From positions 1-64,000 of the forward strand of contig SEEM01000003.1 in assembly GCA_004144595.1 (NCBI GenBank): 64,000 bases of DNA, given 5' to 3'. Below are positions 15,405 to 24,958 of this stretch, piece by piece. A program made the translations under genes and the position numbers. The DNA is from Hyphomicrobiales bacterium (lineage in GTDB: Bacteria; Pseudomonadota; Alphaproteobacteria; Rhizobiales; Beijerinckiaceae). The first letter of the stretch is position 1. Every line of letters begins with the position of its first letter. Below the pieces are notes generated by a model. That model made no database searches and was not told the origin of the DNA. It saw nothing but the letters and a program-made list of their open reading frames with translations.

Positions 15405-17534
15405 ATGACCGATGTGACGGCAGGGCAGGGCAAAGGGTTCTCCATACCCAATCGCGGGGCGCTCGCGAAGCTGCTGAACCGTCCGGACCTGTTCCTCGCC
15501 ATCGGCGTCATGGGCATCCTTGTGGTGCTCGTCTTCCCGATGCCGGCGATCTTGCTCGACCTGATGTTGGCGCTGTCAATCATCGTGTCCGTGCTGGTGC
15601 TGATGACCGCGCTCTTCATCGAGGAGCCGCTCGAATTCTCGGCCTTCCCGACTGTGCTGTTGATCGTCACGATGTTCCGGCTGGCGCTGAACCTCGCCTC
15701 GACCCGCCTCATTCTCGCCCATGGCCATGAGGGCACGGCGGCGGCGGGGCATGTCATCGAGGCCTTCGCCGGCTTCGTGATGAGCGGCAATTTCGTGATC
15801 GGCGTGATCGTCTTCACGATCCTGATCATCGTCAACTTCGTGGTCATCACCAAGGGCTCGGGCCGCATCGCCGAAGTCGCGGCCCGCTTCAGCCTCGATG
15901 CCATGCCGGGCAAGCAGATGGCGATCGACGCCGATCTCTCGGCCGGGCTGATCGACCAGGAGACCGCGAAGGTTCGCCGCAGGGCGCTGGAGGACGAATC
16001 CTCCTTCTTCGGCTCGATGGACGGCGCCTCGAAATTCGTGCGCGGCGATGCCATCGCCGGCCTGCTGATTACCTTCATCAACGTGCTCGGCGGCATCATC
16101 ATCGGCGTGGCGCAGCAAGGCCTGAGCTTCGGCCAGGCGGCGACGAACTACACGTTGCTCACCGTCGGCGACGGCCTCGTCAGCCAGGTTCCGGCGCTGA
16201 TCGTCTCGACGGCGGCTGGCCTGCTCGTCTCCAAATCCGGCGTGCGCGGCGCGGCCGACAAGGCGCTCGGCCAACAGCTCTCGGGCTATCCGAAGGCGCT
16301 CGGCATGTCGGCGGCGGTGATGCTGCTGATCGCGCTGCTGCCGGGCATTCCGATGATGCCGTTCCTGCTGCTGGCAGGCGGCGCCGGTTACCTTGCCTAT
16401 CGTTTCGGCAAGGCGGCCAAGGCGCGCGAGGCGCTGCTGGGCACCGTCGATCCGGCGCAGGCCGGCGGCGCGGTCTCGGCGGACGGCACGCCGCGCGAGG
16501 AGACGCTGAACGACCTCCTCAAGATGGACGAGCTCAAGATCGAGATCGGCTACGGACTTTTGCCGCTGGTCAATGCGCCGAGCGGGCAGGACCGGTTGAC
16601 AGACCAGGTCCGCGCGCTGCGCCGCCAGCTTGCGGCCGAGCTCGGCTTCGTCATGCCGGCGGTGCGCATCGTCGACAACGTCCAGCTCGACGCGAACCAC
16701 TACTTCATCAAGATCAAGGAGATCGATGCCGGGCAGGGCATCGTCTATGCCGGCCAGTACATGGCGATGGACCCGATGGGCGGCGCCGTGAACCTGCCGG
16801 GCCACAACGTGCTGGAGCCGACCTTCGGCCTGCCCGCGACCTGGATCGATGCGGCGCTGCAAGACGAAGCGCAACTGCGCGGCTACACCGTAGTCGACGC
16901 CGCGACCGTGATCTCGACGCATCTCACCGAGGTGCTGAAATCGAACATGCCGGAGCTGCTCTCGCATTCCGAGGTGCAGAAGCTCCTGCGCGAACTGCCG
17001 AAGGACCATGCCGATCTGGTCAAGGAGATCGTGCCGAGCCAGATCTCGACCACGGGTATCCAGCGCGTGCTTCAGCTCCTGCTCTCAGAGCGCATCTCGA
17101 TCCGCGACCTGCCGACGATCATCGAAGGGATCGCCGAGGTTTCGTCCAGCGTTCGCAGCCCGCGCGAGATCGCCGAGCATGTCCGGGCCCGGCTCGCCCG
17201 CCAGATCTGCGCCCAGTTCTCCAACATGCAGGGCGTGCTGCCGATCATCACGCTGTCGCCGGCCTGGGAAGGCGTCTTCGCCGAGTCGATCATCGGCCAG
17301 GGCGAGGACCGCCATCTCGCCATGCAGCCCTCGCGCCTGCAGGAATTCGTGCATCACGTCCGCGACAAGTTCGAGGACGCGGCCCGGATCGGCGAGATGC
17401 CCGCGCTGGTTACCTCGGCGATGGCGCGGCCCTTCGCCCGCCAGATCATCGAGCGCTTCCGCCGGGAGACGCCGGTGCTGTCGCAAGCCGAAATCCATCC
17501 GCGCATGCGGCTGAAGACGGTCGGAAGCGTCTGA
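15405..17534 (+). CDS. flhA: Flagellar export gate protein FlhA
   Basis: FlhA is the largest export-gate protein of the flagellar type III system. The 709-aa product has an eight-helix membrane part (about 25-330) containing the FHIPEP signature region FRLALNLASTRLIL and KQMAIDADLSAGLID, then a cytoplasmic substrate/chaperone docking domain (about 360-709) with IGYGLLPLV and RVLQLLLSERISIRDLPTIIE. The length is typical. It is preceded by a CtrA-like box and stands alone rather than next to flhB. Confidence 0.96.
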   Translation: MTDVTAGQGKGFSIPNRGALAKLLNRPDLFLAIGVMGILVVLVFPMPAILLDLMLALSIIVSVLVLMTALFIEEPLEFSAFPTVLLIVTMFRLALNLASTRLILAHGHEGTAAAGHVIEAFAGFVMSGNFVIGVIVFTILIIVNFVVITKGSGRIAEVAARFSLDAMPGKQMAIDADLSAGLIDQETAKVRRRALEDESSFFGSMDGASKFVRGDAIAGLLITFINVLGGIIIGVAQQGLSFGQAATNYTLLTVGDGLVSQVPALIVSTAAGLLVSKSGVRGAADKALGQQLSGYPKALGMSAAVMLLIALLPGIPMMPFLLLAGGAGYLAYRFGKAAKAREALLGTVDPAQAGGAVSADGTPREETLNDLLKMDELKIEIGYGLLPLVNAPSGQDRLTDQVRALRRQLAAELGFVMPAVRIVDNVQLDANHYFIKIKEIDAGQGIVYAGQYMAMDPMGGAVNLPGHNVLEPTFGLPATWIDAALQDEAQLRGYTVVDAATVISTHLTEVLKSNMPELLSHSEVQKLLRELPKDHADLVKEIVPSQISTTGIQRVLQLLLSERISIRDLPTIIEGIAEVSSSVRSPREIAEHVRARLARQICAQFSNMQGVLPIITLSPAWEGVFAESIIGQGEDRHLAMQPSRLQEFVHHVRDKFEDAARIGEMPALVTSAMARPFARQIIERFRRETPVLSQAEIHPRMRLKTVGSV

Positions 17535-17617
17535 GCGGCCAGCGCCTCCGGTTTCCACGGGGGCGCGATGCCTGCGGCGCAATGGTCAGCGCCATAGGCT
17601 GCGGCTAAGCGGAAGCC

Positions 17618-18505
17618 ATGTCGCGCAACGCAGCCCTCTTCGCCGTCATGTGCCTCGTCTGGGGCCTGACCTGGCTGCCGGTCAAAGTCGGGTCGACGCA
17701 TGTCCCGCCAGTGTTCCTGGCGGCGGCGCGCTTCTCGATCGCCGGCTTCCTGATGCTGCTCTGGGCCGGGCGCGACGTATCCAAGGTGCCGGCCGGGGCC
17801 TGGCCGCGCCTGATCGGCACGGCGCTGCTGCTCAACACCGCCAATTACACGCTGCTGTTCTGGGGCACGAAGCACGCGCCGACCGGGCTTGCGGCCATCG
17901 TCAATTTCGCGACGATCCCGATCTACACGCTGCTGGCGAGCCGGGCGATCGAGGGCGTGCGCATTGATGGGCGCAAGCTCGTGGCGATCGCGCTGGGCAC
18001 CGTCGGCCTCGGCTTCCTGTTCGCGACGCGGGCGCTGGGCGGGCTCTCGGCCGCGCAGGGTGACCCGCGGGAGATGATGGGGCTTGCGGCCGTTGCGATC
18101 GGTACGTTGTTCTACTGCGTCGGCGCGGTGCTCTCACGGCCGATCGCGGGGACGATGCCGACATTGACGCTCGCCGGCTGGCAGACGCTGATCGGGGGTA
18201 TCGGCCTTACAGCGGTATCGCTCGCGCTCGAGCCGGTCGGGCTGGCCGATCTCCGGGCGCTGGTGAGCTGGCCGGTGCTGCCGGCGCTCCTGTTCCTGAT
18301 CGTCGGCGGCTCGCTGATGGGCTTCACCATCTATATGCGGCTGCTGCGCGACTGGGGGGCTTTCCGGGCCGGGCTTTATGCCTTCGTCAGCCCGGCCATC
18401 GCGGTCGCGGTCGGCGTCGTCGTGCTCGATGAGCCCTTCGGCTGGTCGGAGGCGATCGGTGCGCTCCTGATGTTCGGGGCGGCCGCGATCGCGCTCAAGC
18501 GATAG
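17618..18505 (+). CDS. EamA-family (DMT) transporter
   Basis: This 295-aa protein has ten predicted membrane helices in two EamA repeats (about 5-130 and 150-290). It opens with LFAVMCLVWGLTWLPVKVG and ends with PAIAVAVGVVVLDEPFGWSEAIGALLMF, both typical of drug/metabolite transporters such as RhaT/PecM-type exporters. It lies behind flhA (84-nt gap) but is unlikely to be flagellar. Substrate cannot be deduced. Confidence 0.85.
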   Translation: MSRNAALFAVMCLVWGLTWLPVKVGSTHVPPVFLAAARFSIAGFLMLLWAGRDVSKVPAGAWPRLIGTALLLNTANYTLLFWGTKHAPTGLAAIVNFATIPIYTLLASRAIEGVRIDGRKLVAIALGTVGLGFLFATRALGGLSAAQGDPREMMGLAAVAIGTLFYCVGAVLSRPIAGTMPTLTLAGWQTLIGGIGLTAVSLALEPVGLADLRALVSWPVLPALLFLIVGGSLMGFTIYMRLLRDWGAFRAGLYAFVSPAIAVAVGVVVLDEPFGWSEAIGALLMFGAAAIALKR

Positions 18506-18506
18506 G

Positions 18507-18540
18507 GGCCCATTCGCGGGTCAAGCCCGAGCATGACGAG
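18507..18540. repeat. Rhizobiales-type intergenic palindrome fragment
   Basis: CGGGTCAAGCCCGAGCATGA lies between the convergent EamA and UPF0104-like genes. Related words occur at 26261-26358 and 50172-50262. This looks like one arm of a dispersed palindromic repeat and may also help terminate both genes. Confidence 0.5.
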
Positions 18541-18547
18541 GCGGCTG

Positions 18548-19585
18548 CTACGGCGGCGGGGCGATGCGGGTGTTGCGCTTGAGTTGCGCCCGCTCGAAGG
18601 CGAGCACGATCGGCAGCGAGATGACCAGCGGCAGGATGAGATAGAACATCCGCCAGACCAGCAGGGCTGCGAAGACGGCCGGTGCCGGCACGCCCGGCAT
18701 CACGGCGAGGAAGACCGCCTCCATCACGCCGACGCCGCCGGGGACCTGGCTGAGCAGGCCTGCCGAGAACGAGAGCAGGAAGGCACCGAGCACGATCAGG
18801 AAGCCCGGATTGCCCTGCTCGGGTAGTGCGAAATAAATGATGCCGGCCGCGCCCGCGAGCTCGATCGGGGCCGCGAGATATTGCCGGATGACGATCGGCA
18901 ATCGCGGATAGATGATCTCGACCTTGCCGATCTTCAGCGGCTTGAAGCGCAGCCAGGAACCGACCGTGTAGAGCGCGACGAAGGCCAGCATGCCGACGCC
19001 GATCCACCGGGCGGTGCTGTCGGTGATGGCGAACCATTTCGACATCCGTTCCAGTGGATGCAGGATCTGTGGCTCGTAGAGCAGCACGAGCCCCATCAGG
19101 AAGATCGTGCCGAAGGCGAAGGTGAAGGAGCAGAGCGCGACGAGGACCGCGACCTCGGCCGCCGTCAGCCCCTTCGCCGTATAGGCGCGGTAGCGCACCA
19201 TGCCGCCCGAGAAGACCGAGGCGCCGATATTATGCGAGAGCGCATAGGTCACGAAGGAGCACAGCGAGATATAGGGCCAGGAGATGTTCTTCTCCTTGCC
19301 GAGATGGATCAGCGCGATGCGGTCGTACCAGGCGAGCGCGGCATAGGCGACGAGGGTCGCCAGCGCCGCATGGAAGAAGGCCTCCTGCGGGATCACCGCG
19401 ATCTTGTGGCCGATACGGTGGGCGATGATCTTGATGCTCTGCCAGAGACCGGCATTTTCCAGCAGCGCCTCGATCGTGGCGTCGGAGCCGGCTTCCGCCT
19501 TGAGCTTGCTCCACAGCAGCTCGACGGACCAGACTACCGCGACGAGCCCGATGATCGGCCAGAGATAGTCGAGATAACGTTTCAT
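18548..19585 (-). CDS. Lysylphosphatidylglycerol synthetase-like membrane protein (UPF0104/YbhN)
   Basis: The 345-aa product (start ATG 19585, 27 residues inside the open frame) has about eight membrane segments and matches the flippase-like half of MprF and the YbhN family: LCSFVTYALSHNIGASVFSGGMVRYRAY, and LSFSAGLLSQVPGGVGVMEAVFL near the C-terminus. There is no lysyl-transferase domain. Stand-alone members are thought to move lipids across the inner membrane, but substrates are mostly unknown. Convergent to the EamA gene. Confidence 0.8.
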   Translation of the reverse strand: MKRYLDYLWPIIGLVAVVWSVELLWSKLKAEAGSDATIEALLENAGLWQSIKIIAHRIGHKIAVIPQEAFFHAALATLVAYAALAWYDRIALIHLGKEKNISWPYISLCSFVTYALSHNIGASVFSGGMVRYRAYTAKGLTAAEVAVLVALCSFTFAFGTIFLMGLVLLYEPQILHPLERMSKWFAITDSTARWIGVGMLAFVALYTVGSWLRFKPLKIGKVEIIYPRLPIVIRQYLAAPIELAGAAGIIYFALPEQGNPGFLIVLGAFLLSFSAGLLSQVPGGVGVMEAVFLAVMPGVPAPAVFAALLVWRMFYLILPLVISLPIVLAFERAQLKRNTRIAPPP

Positions 19586-19744
19586 GGAGGCCGCGGGCTC
19601 AGGACAGGTTGGTGACGGGCAGTGGGTGGCCCACGTCGTCACCGTTGCGGCGCGAACCTTTTTCATCTCTGCCAGCGAGGAAGGGCGAGAGCAAGCGGTT
19701 GAGGTCGCTCGCCCTCGCCCAAGGTCAGGGGACCGAAGCGGCTG

Positions 19745-20131
19745 CTACCTGCCGTTCTTCTTCAGCCAGTCCTTCATCATGGCGACTTCCTTTTCCTGAT
19801 CGCGGATGACGCTCTCGGCGAGCTTGCGGATCTCCGGATCCTTGCCATGTGCGAGAGCGATCCTGGCCATGTCGATCGCGCCCTGGTGATGCGGGATCAT
19901 CCCGCGGACGAAATCGGCATCGGCATCGCCGGAATAGGGGATGTCCATGTCCTTGTGCATCTTCGCATTGGCGTCGCGATAGGCCTTGGTCGAGGCGCTG
20001 TCGCCGGGTTTGGCCGCTGCGGGGGCTGCGCCGTGACCGGCATGTCCGCCCTGCGACTGCTGGGCCTGAGCAGTACCGGCGAGCAGGCCGGCCGCCAGAA
20101 GGGCCGCCAGGGAAATAGCATAACGCTTCAT
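19745..20131 (-). CDS. DUF305 (CopM-like) periplasmic protein
   Basis: This 128-aa protein has a clear signal peptide (MKRYAISLAALLAAGLLAGTAQA), a His/Gly-rich linker (GGHAGHG) and a DUF305 four-helix domain with DFVRGMIPHHQGAIDMA and EVAMMKDWLKK. The paired histidines and methionines fit metal binding; the cyanobacterial relative CopM binds copper. The next gene upstream encodes a small Cys/His-rich membrane protein, so a metal-handling pair is plausible. Confidence 0.85.
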   Translation of the reverse strand: MKRYAISLAALLAAGLLAGTAQAQQSQGGHAGHGAAPAAAKPGDSASTKAYRDANAKMHKDMDIPYSGDADADFVRGMIPHHQGAIDMARIALAHGKDPEIRKLAESVIRDQEKEVAMMKDWLKKNGR

Positions 20132-20203
20132 CTGTGCTTGTCCTTGATCGATGGATATCGGATCGCGCCGCAGGGCGGCATCGTGATCCGCGGAAAATCG
20201 GAT

Positions 20204-20632
20204 TCAGGCGAGACCTTCCGATCGCGGCGGGCGCCTTGCCGGCTCGGTCGAACGGCCCCAAGCGACAGCGGCCGGCCACGGCGGCAAGCGCGACCACCGG
20301 ACCGGGACCGGCAACATGGGCGCGGTAGGCGCTTCAGCGATCAGGCCGCAGCCGATGATACAGCAGGGTGGCGCTGCGGAGGCCGGGGCCTTGTCATTGC
20401 GGGTCTCATGACAGGGGCGAGCCGTCTCGGCCTGCTCGGCCGAAGACGCTTGCGGGCTCGCGGCATGGTGCACCGTGCCGGGGCCGGGCATGCGCATCAT
20501 GGTCGCCGCCAGCGTGAGATGCGGCAGCACGGCAAAGCACATCACCAACAGCCCGAACAGCCAGCCGGCGGGCCGGCCACGGCGTGGCAGGCGCCTCGAT
20601 CCATCGGTGCTCTCAGGCCGGGCATGCATCAT
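20204..20632 (-). CDS. Small Cys/His-containing membrane-anchored protein
   Basis: This 142-aa protein has one hydrophobic segment (GWLFGLLVMCFAVLPHLTLA) after a basic start, then a His/Met/Cys-bearing region: MMRMPGPGTVHHAA, ARPCHE and PPCCIIGCGL. The layout resembles DUF2946-type proteins found near copper or nickel genes, but I cannot confirm the family. It lies 72 nt upstream of the DUF305 gene on the same strand, probably in one transcript. A metal-related role is inference. Confidence 0.55.
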   Translation of the reverse strand: MMHARPESTDGSRRLPRRGRPAGWLFGLLVMCFAVLPHLTLAATMMRMPGPGTVHHAASPQASSAEQAETARPCHETRNDKAPASAAPPCCIIGCGLIAEAPTAPMLPVPVRWSRLPPWPAAVAWGRSTEPARRPPRSEGLA

Positions 20633-20706
20633 TGAGTCGTGATCTTTCGACCTCGATCATGTCATGATCGCGGCAGATTTCCTCGCGATCCGCCGAACGA
20701 TCTTTC

Positions 20707-21321
20707 ATGACCCAGAGCCTGACCATCACCCTGACGGGCACGACCGACCTGCCGCCCGGCAAGATCGCGACGATCGTGACATCTCTGGAGATGTTGGCGC
20801 GGCCGTCGGAACGGCCCGATCCCGCCGGGATAAAGGGTTTTTCGCTCGATGCGATTGGTCGCTCCGATGTGGAGCGCTATCTCGCCGTCTACCGGCTGCT
20901 CGGCGAGCGCTGGATGTGGTTCAGCCGCCTGACCAAGCCGCGGGCCGAGATCGAGGCGATCCTCGCCGATCCGGCGGTGGAATTTTACGCGGTTCGCTTC
21001 GAAGGCGGCGATGTCGGCCTGCTCGAGCTGGATTTCCGCGCGCCGGGCGAAGGAGAGCTCGCCTTTTTCGGGCTGGACGAGGCCGTGGTGGGGAAGGGCG
21101 CCGGCCGGTGGCTGATGAACCGGGCGTTGGCGCTGGCCTGGGCCAAGCCGATCTCGCGCTTCTGGGTACATACCTGCACCCTCGATCATCCTGCAGCGCT
21201 CGCCTTTTACCAGCGCTCGGGCTTCACGGTGTTCAAGCGCGGGGTCGAGGTCGACGACGATCCGCGCCTGACGGGCAAGCTGCGGCGCGATTCCGTCGAG
21301 CACCATCCCATCATCGCGTGA
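20707..21321 (+). CDS. GNAT-family N-acetyltransferase
   Basis: This 204-aa protein shows GNAT features: FYAVRFEGGDVGLLELDF, the acetyl-CoA loop region DEAVVGKGAGRWLMNRAL (Q/RxxGxG/A-like), and the C-terminal HTCTLDHPAALAFYQRSGF typical of the family's last strands. The N-terminal 60 residues are not part of the core. Substrate is unknown. It is monocistronic and ends in a shared terminator with fliJ. Confidence 0.85.
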   Translation: MTQSLTITLTGTTDLPPGKIATIVTSLEMLARPSERPDPAGIKGFSLDAIGRSDVERYLAVYRLLGERWMWFSRLTKPRAEIEAILADPAVEFYAVRFEGGDVGLLELDFRAPGEGELAFFGLDEAVVGKGAGRWLMNRALALAWAKPISRFWVHTCTLDHPAALAFYQRSGFTVFKRGVEVDDDPRLTGKLRRDSVEHHPIIA

Positions 21322-21357
21322 AAAAGGGGCGGCGTCCGTTGGACACCGCCCCTTTTA
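21321..21357. terminator. Bidirectional terminator between GNAT gene and fliJ
   Basis: AAAAGGGGCGGCGTCC pairs with GGACACCGCCCCTTTT with one mismatch and a short loop. A and T tracts on both sides let it serve both converging genes. Confidence 0.9.
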
Positions 21358-21377
21358 TCGAACTCCGGGAACCGGTC

Positions 21378-21782
21378 TCAGGCGCGCGAGCGCAGACCGA
21401 TTGCGTCCATCGTGGCCTGGTCGCGAGCGGCTTCCGCTGCGCGCTCCGAGGCGCGCTCGCGGTCGTCGAGGATCTCGACCTTCTTCATGTCCTCGAAGGC
21501 TTCCTGCAACTCGGCCTTGGCCTCGTCGAGCTGGCCCTTCAGGTTGTCGGCCGATTGGCGCAGGTTGTCGCGGCGGCCGAGCGCGGCCTTGGCATAGGTC
21601 GGATAGGCGAAATGGGCGGGGTCCGCGATGCCGGCGCGGGATTCCTCGGCCTGTATCTCACGATCGAGATCGCTCGCCATCCGATGAAAATCGGCAATCA
21701 TCATCTCGATCTGGCTTACCCGGCGACGCTTTTCGTCGACCTGGAAGCGCTTGAGCCGAAGAAGCGTGTCTCGCGACTTCAT
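21378..21782 (-). CDS. fliJ: Flagellar export chaperone FliJ
   Basis: FliJ is a small coiled-coil protein that fits into the FliI hexamer and couples export to the gate. The 134-aa product is almost fully helical and charged, starting MKSRDTLLRLKRFQVDEKRRRVSQIE, which is the FliJ-type opening, and lacks any globular motif. It is unusual that fliI is not adjacent: it lies at 23612-24958 on the same strand, with an MFS gene and a DUF1304 gene between. The call rests on length, N-terminal pattern and presence of fliI nearby. Confidence 0.8.
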   Translation of the reverse strand: MKSRDTLLRLKRFQVDEKRRRVSQIEMMIADFHRMASDLDREIQAEESRAGIADPAHFAYPTYAKAALGRRDNLRQSADNLKGQLDEAKAELQEAFEDMKKVEILDDRERASERAAEAARDQATMDAIGLRSRA

Positions 21783-21965
21783 GTCGTTTTCAACTCCTGA
21801 TTACGCATCGGCGCTGCCGACCCCTCGGCGCGCGCCAGAACTCCATCCGCGAGACGTGGAGCAACATGGCGCAAGGAGGTTGACCTTTCCTTACCGGGAT
21901 GGGCTGTCTTTTACGCATGATCAGGCCGCGTCGCGGCTGCTGCCGCAGCCTGTCGGGATGATCTA

Positions 21966-23225
21966 GTGACGTGGGGCTGCACCGCCTCTCGGCCGATTTG
22001 CTCTCCTGGATATCCTGCCTTGGCTGCCTCTTCTCGTTTCGGCGGGCACGGCCCCCTGCTGCTGGGCCTTGCGCTGACCCGCATCATCGGCTGGGGGTCG
22101 ACCTTCTATTCGCCCTCGGTGCTGGTCGGTGCACTCGATCGCGAGATCGGTCTCAATGCCGAGATCGTCTTCGGCGGCATCACCATCCTGCTGATCACCG
22201 GGGCGCTGGTCGCGCCCGCGATCGGGCGCATCCTCGACCGCGAGGGCACGCGCCGCTCGATGTGCGTGGGCGCGGTGATCTGCGCGCTCGGGCTTGCCGT
22301 GCTATCGCTGGCGCAGGGGCCGCTGAGCTATCTCGCGAGCTGGTTCGTTATCGGGCTCGGCCATGCGATGTCGCTCGCCAATACCGGCAACGTCACCGTC
22401 GCCCAATTGATGGGCGACCGGACGCGGCGGGTGATCGGCCTGATGATGCTGGTGACGGGGCTGGCCTCCAGCGTGTTCTGGCCCCTGACCGCCGTCTTGA
22501 TGAACGCCTTTGGCTGGCGAACGACATTGCTCGTGTTCGCGGTGATGCAACTCGTCATCGTATTGCCGATCTATGCGGCGATCCCGCGCTACCGGCATGC
22601 GCCGGTGACGGCGGCCAGGCCCGAGACGAACTCCGTCGGCGAACGCGGACGCGTCGCGCCGGGCGCCCGAAGGGCCGCGTTCTGGCTGGTCGCGCTCGCC
22701 TTCTCCGCCAGCGGGCTCGTCTCCTGGGGATTGCCGCTGCACCTGATCAGCCTGTTTCAGGAGGCTGGTCTGACGCAGGCCGAGGCGGTCTGGATCGCGA
22801 CGCTGAGCGGCCCCGCCACACTCGCCGCGCGCGCCATCGATGCGACGCTCGGCGAAAAGCTGCCGGCTGAAAAGGTGGCGCTGTTCGGCCTGCTGCTGGG
22901 GCCGGTCCTGTGCCTGGCGCTGCCCTTCGTGACGATGACGATCACGACCGCCGCGATTTTCATCGTGCTGTTCAGCGCAGCGCTCGGCGTGATCTCGATC
23001 GCGCGTGCGACGCTGCCGCTCGCCCTGTTTGGCCGCAACGGCTTCGCGTCGATGCTCGGCAAGCTCACCGTGCCGCAGAACATGACCTTCGCTGCGGCGC
23101 CGCTGCTGTTCGCGGTGATGGTCGAGCGGCTCGGGGCCAACCCGACGCTGATGATCTCGGCCGCGATTCAGGCGGTCGGGTTGGTGGCGATGTTTGTGCT
23201 GGTGCGGATGGTGGCGCGGAACTGA
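21966..23225 (+). CDS. MFS transporter
   Basis: This 419-aa protein has about twelve membrane helices: LLLGLALTRIIGWGSTFYSPSVLV, then GRILDREGTRRSM as the loop 2-3 motif, FVIGLGHAMSLANTGNVTVAQ, and a second half ending ISAAIQAVGLVAMFVLV. The GTG at 21966 is the longest start, but residues 1-19 look unlike membrane protein leader; a TTG at 22020 is an alternative. It runs against the DUF1304 gene (7-nt gap) and interrupts the fliI-fliJ pair. Substrate unknown. Confidence 0.8.
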   Translation: MTWGCTASRPICSPGYPALAASSRFGGHGPLLLGLALTRIIGWGSTFYSPSVLVGALDREIGLNAEIVFGGITILLITGALVAPAIGRILDREGTRRSMCVGAVICALGLAVLSLAQGPLSYLASWFVIGLGHAMSLANTGNVTVAQLMGDRTRRVIGLMMLVTGLASSVFWPLTAVLMNAFGWRTTLLVFAVMQLVIVLPIYAAIPRYRHAPVTAARPETNSVGERGRVAPGARRAAFWLVALAFSASGLVSWGLPLHLISLFQEAGLTQAEAVWIATLSGPATLAARAIDATLGEKLPAEKVALFGLLLGPVLCLALPFVTMTITTAAIFIVLFSAALGVISIARATLPLALFGRNGFASMLGKLTVPQNMTFAAAPLLFAVMVERLGANPTLMISAAIQAVGLVAMFVLVRMVARN

Positions 23226-23232
23226 GGCCGGG

Positions 23233-23586
23233 TCAGATCCGGGTCAGCAGGGCCGCGATGGCAAGCGCCGCAGGCAATGCCTGAATATAGAGGATCTTGC
23301 GGCTGGCGGTCGCGGCGCCAAACAGCCCGGCGATGAGGACGCAGGCCAGGAAGAACAGCTTGATCGCGAAGCCGCCCTCGCCGAGCCAGAGCCCCCAGGC
23401 GAGGCCGGCGACGAGGAAGCCGTTATAGAGCCCCTGATTGGCCGCGAGCACCTTCGAACGCGCCGCGAATTCCGGCGTGAGTCCAAAGGCCTTGTGGCCG
23501 CGCGGGGTATCCCACCAGAGCATTTCCAGGACGACGATATAGACATGGATCAGGGCGACGAGGCCCATCAGCAATGTGGCGATCAT
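23233..23586 (-). CDS. DUF1304 family membrane protein
   Basis: This 117-aa protein has four membrane segments and the DUF1304 pattern: ALIHVYIVVLEMLWWDTPRG, KVLAANQGLYNGFLVAGLAWG and LFGAATASRKILYIQALPA. The family is common and uncharacterised. It lies 25 nt downstream of fliI on the same strand, so it may be read through from the fliI promoter, but there is no reason to call it flagellar. Confidence 0.9.
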   Translation of the reverse strand: MIATLLMGLVALIHVYIVVLEMLWWDTPRGHKAFGLTPEFAARSKVLAANQGLYNGFLVAGLAWGLWLGEGGFAIKLFFLACVLIAGLFGAATASRKILYIQALPAALAIAALLTRI

Positions 23587-23611
23587 CGGGTCATGTCGTC
23601 CTGTGGCGAGC

Positions 23612-24958
23612 TCATACCGTCCCGCTCATGATGGCGGCGAGGCGGGTGTAGCATTCGCCCAGCGGTGTCGCATCGTCCTTGGCCTGCTTGAGGAAGGCTT
23701 CGAGCGCGGGATGAAGGCGGATCGCCTCGTCGACCTCTGCCGAGGCGCCCTGGCGATAGGCGCCGAGGCGAATCAGCTCTTCCATGTCGGCATAGGTCGC
23801 AAGCGTCGAGCGGGCTTTCTGCACGACGGGGTAATAGGCGGGGTCGCATGAGCGCGGCATCGTCCGCGAGACCGATTTCAGGATGTTCACCGCCGGGTAG
23901 CGCCCGCGCTCGGCGATGGAGCGCTCCATGACGATATGGCCGTCGAGGATGCCGCGCACGGCGTCGGCGACGGGTTCGTCATGGTCGCCGCCATCGACCA
24001 GCACGGTGAAGAGGCCGGTGATCGCGCCGTCGCCGGTGCCGGGGCCGGCGCGTTCGAGCAGGCGCGGCAGTTCGGCGAAGACCGTCGGCGTATAGCCCTT
24101 GGTCGTCGGCGGTTCGCCGGCCGCCAGGCCGATCTCGCGCATCGCCATGGCGAAGCGCGTCACCGAATCCATCAGGCACATCACTTGGAGGCCGCGGTCG
24201 CGAAAATATTCGGCGAGGGTCAGCGTCGTCAGCGCCGCCTGCTTGCGCATCAGAGCCGGCTCGTCCGAGGTCGCGACCACGACGATCGAACGGGCGAGGC
24301 CCTGCGGTCCGAGGTCCTCCTGGAGGAATTCCTGCACCTCGCGTCCGCGCTCGCCGACGAGGCCGATGATGTTCACGTCTGCCTGCGCATAGCGGGCGAG
24401 CATCGAGAGCAGCACGGACTTGCCGACGCCGGAGCCGGCGAAGATGCCCATGCGCTGGCCGATGCAGCAGGTCAGGAAGGTATTGAGCGCACGCACGCCG
24501 AGATCCAGCGGGCGGCCGACGCGGCGCCGCTTGTGGGCATTCGGGGGATCGTTGCGATAGGCGAAGAGCGTATCGCCCTGCGGCAAGGGCGGGCCGCCAT
24601 CGACCGGGCGGCCGAGCGCATCGACGACGCGGCCCAGCCAGGCCGGCGTCGGCCGGAGGCCCGGCTGGGCGCGGTCGACATGGACGGGGCAGCCGCGGCG
24701 GACGCCGTCGAGCCCGCCGAAGGGCATGACCAGCGCCTTGTCGCCGGAAAACCCGACGACCTCACAGGGAACCCGTGTGCCCGGTGCGATCTCGATACCG
24801 ACGCGCCCGCCCAGGCTCATCGTGCCGATCGGTCCGGCGACCTCGACGAGCAGGCCGCGCACGCCGATGACGCGGCCATAGATGGTCACGCCTTCGATCT
24901 GCTCGATGGCGGTCGCGAGGGCGGAAAGACGGACATGGCCGGAGGAAGGGGGATTCAT
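23612..24958 (-). CDS. fliI: Flagellar export ATPase FliI
   Basis: FliI is the F1-like hexameric ATPase of flagellar protein export. The 448-aa product has the N-terminal barrel (1-95), Walker [13 protein letters not shown] near 170, the [12 protein letters not shown] segment, Walker B-like [20 protein letters not shown], and the [25 protein letters not shown] region. The length is normal. It faces ctrA across a 435-bp divergent promoter region and is followed by DUF1304 rather than fliJ. Confidence 0.96.
   Translation of the reverse strand: MNPPSSGHVRLSALATAIEQIEGVTIYGRVIGVRGLLVEVAGPIGTMSLGGRVGIEIAPGTRVPCEVVGFSGDKALVMPFGGLDGVRRGCPVHVDRAQPGLRPTPAWLGRVVDALGRPVDGGPPLPQGDTLFAYRNDPPNAHKRRRVGRPLDLGVRALNTFLTCCIGQRMGIFAGSGVGKSVLLSMLARYAQADVNIIGLVGERGREVQEFLQEDLGPQGLARSIVVVATSDEPALMRKQAALTTLTLAEYFRDRGLQVMCLMDSVTRFAMAMREIGLAAGEPPTTKGYTPTVFAELPRLLERAGPGTGDGAITGLFTVLVDGGDHDEPVADAVRGILDGHIVMERSIAERGRYPAVNILKSVSRTMPRSCDPAYYPVVQKARSTLATYADMEELIRLGAYRQGASAEVDEAIRLHPALEAFLKQAKDDATPLGECYTRLAAIMSGTV

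Noticed and set aside
15576-17009. 477-codon frame antisense to flhA
   Set aside because: Arg/His/Asp-rich shadow translation with no fold features; flhA is certain.
19681-19715. AGGGCGAG...CTCGCCCT hairpin after the DUF305 gene
   Set aside because: The arms are only 8 bp with a 17-nt or longer loop and no T-run, so a terminator call is not supported.
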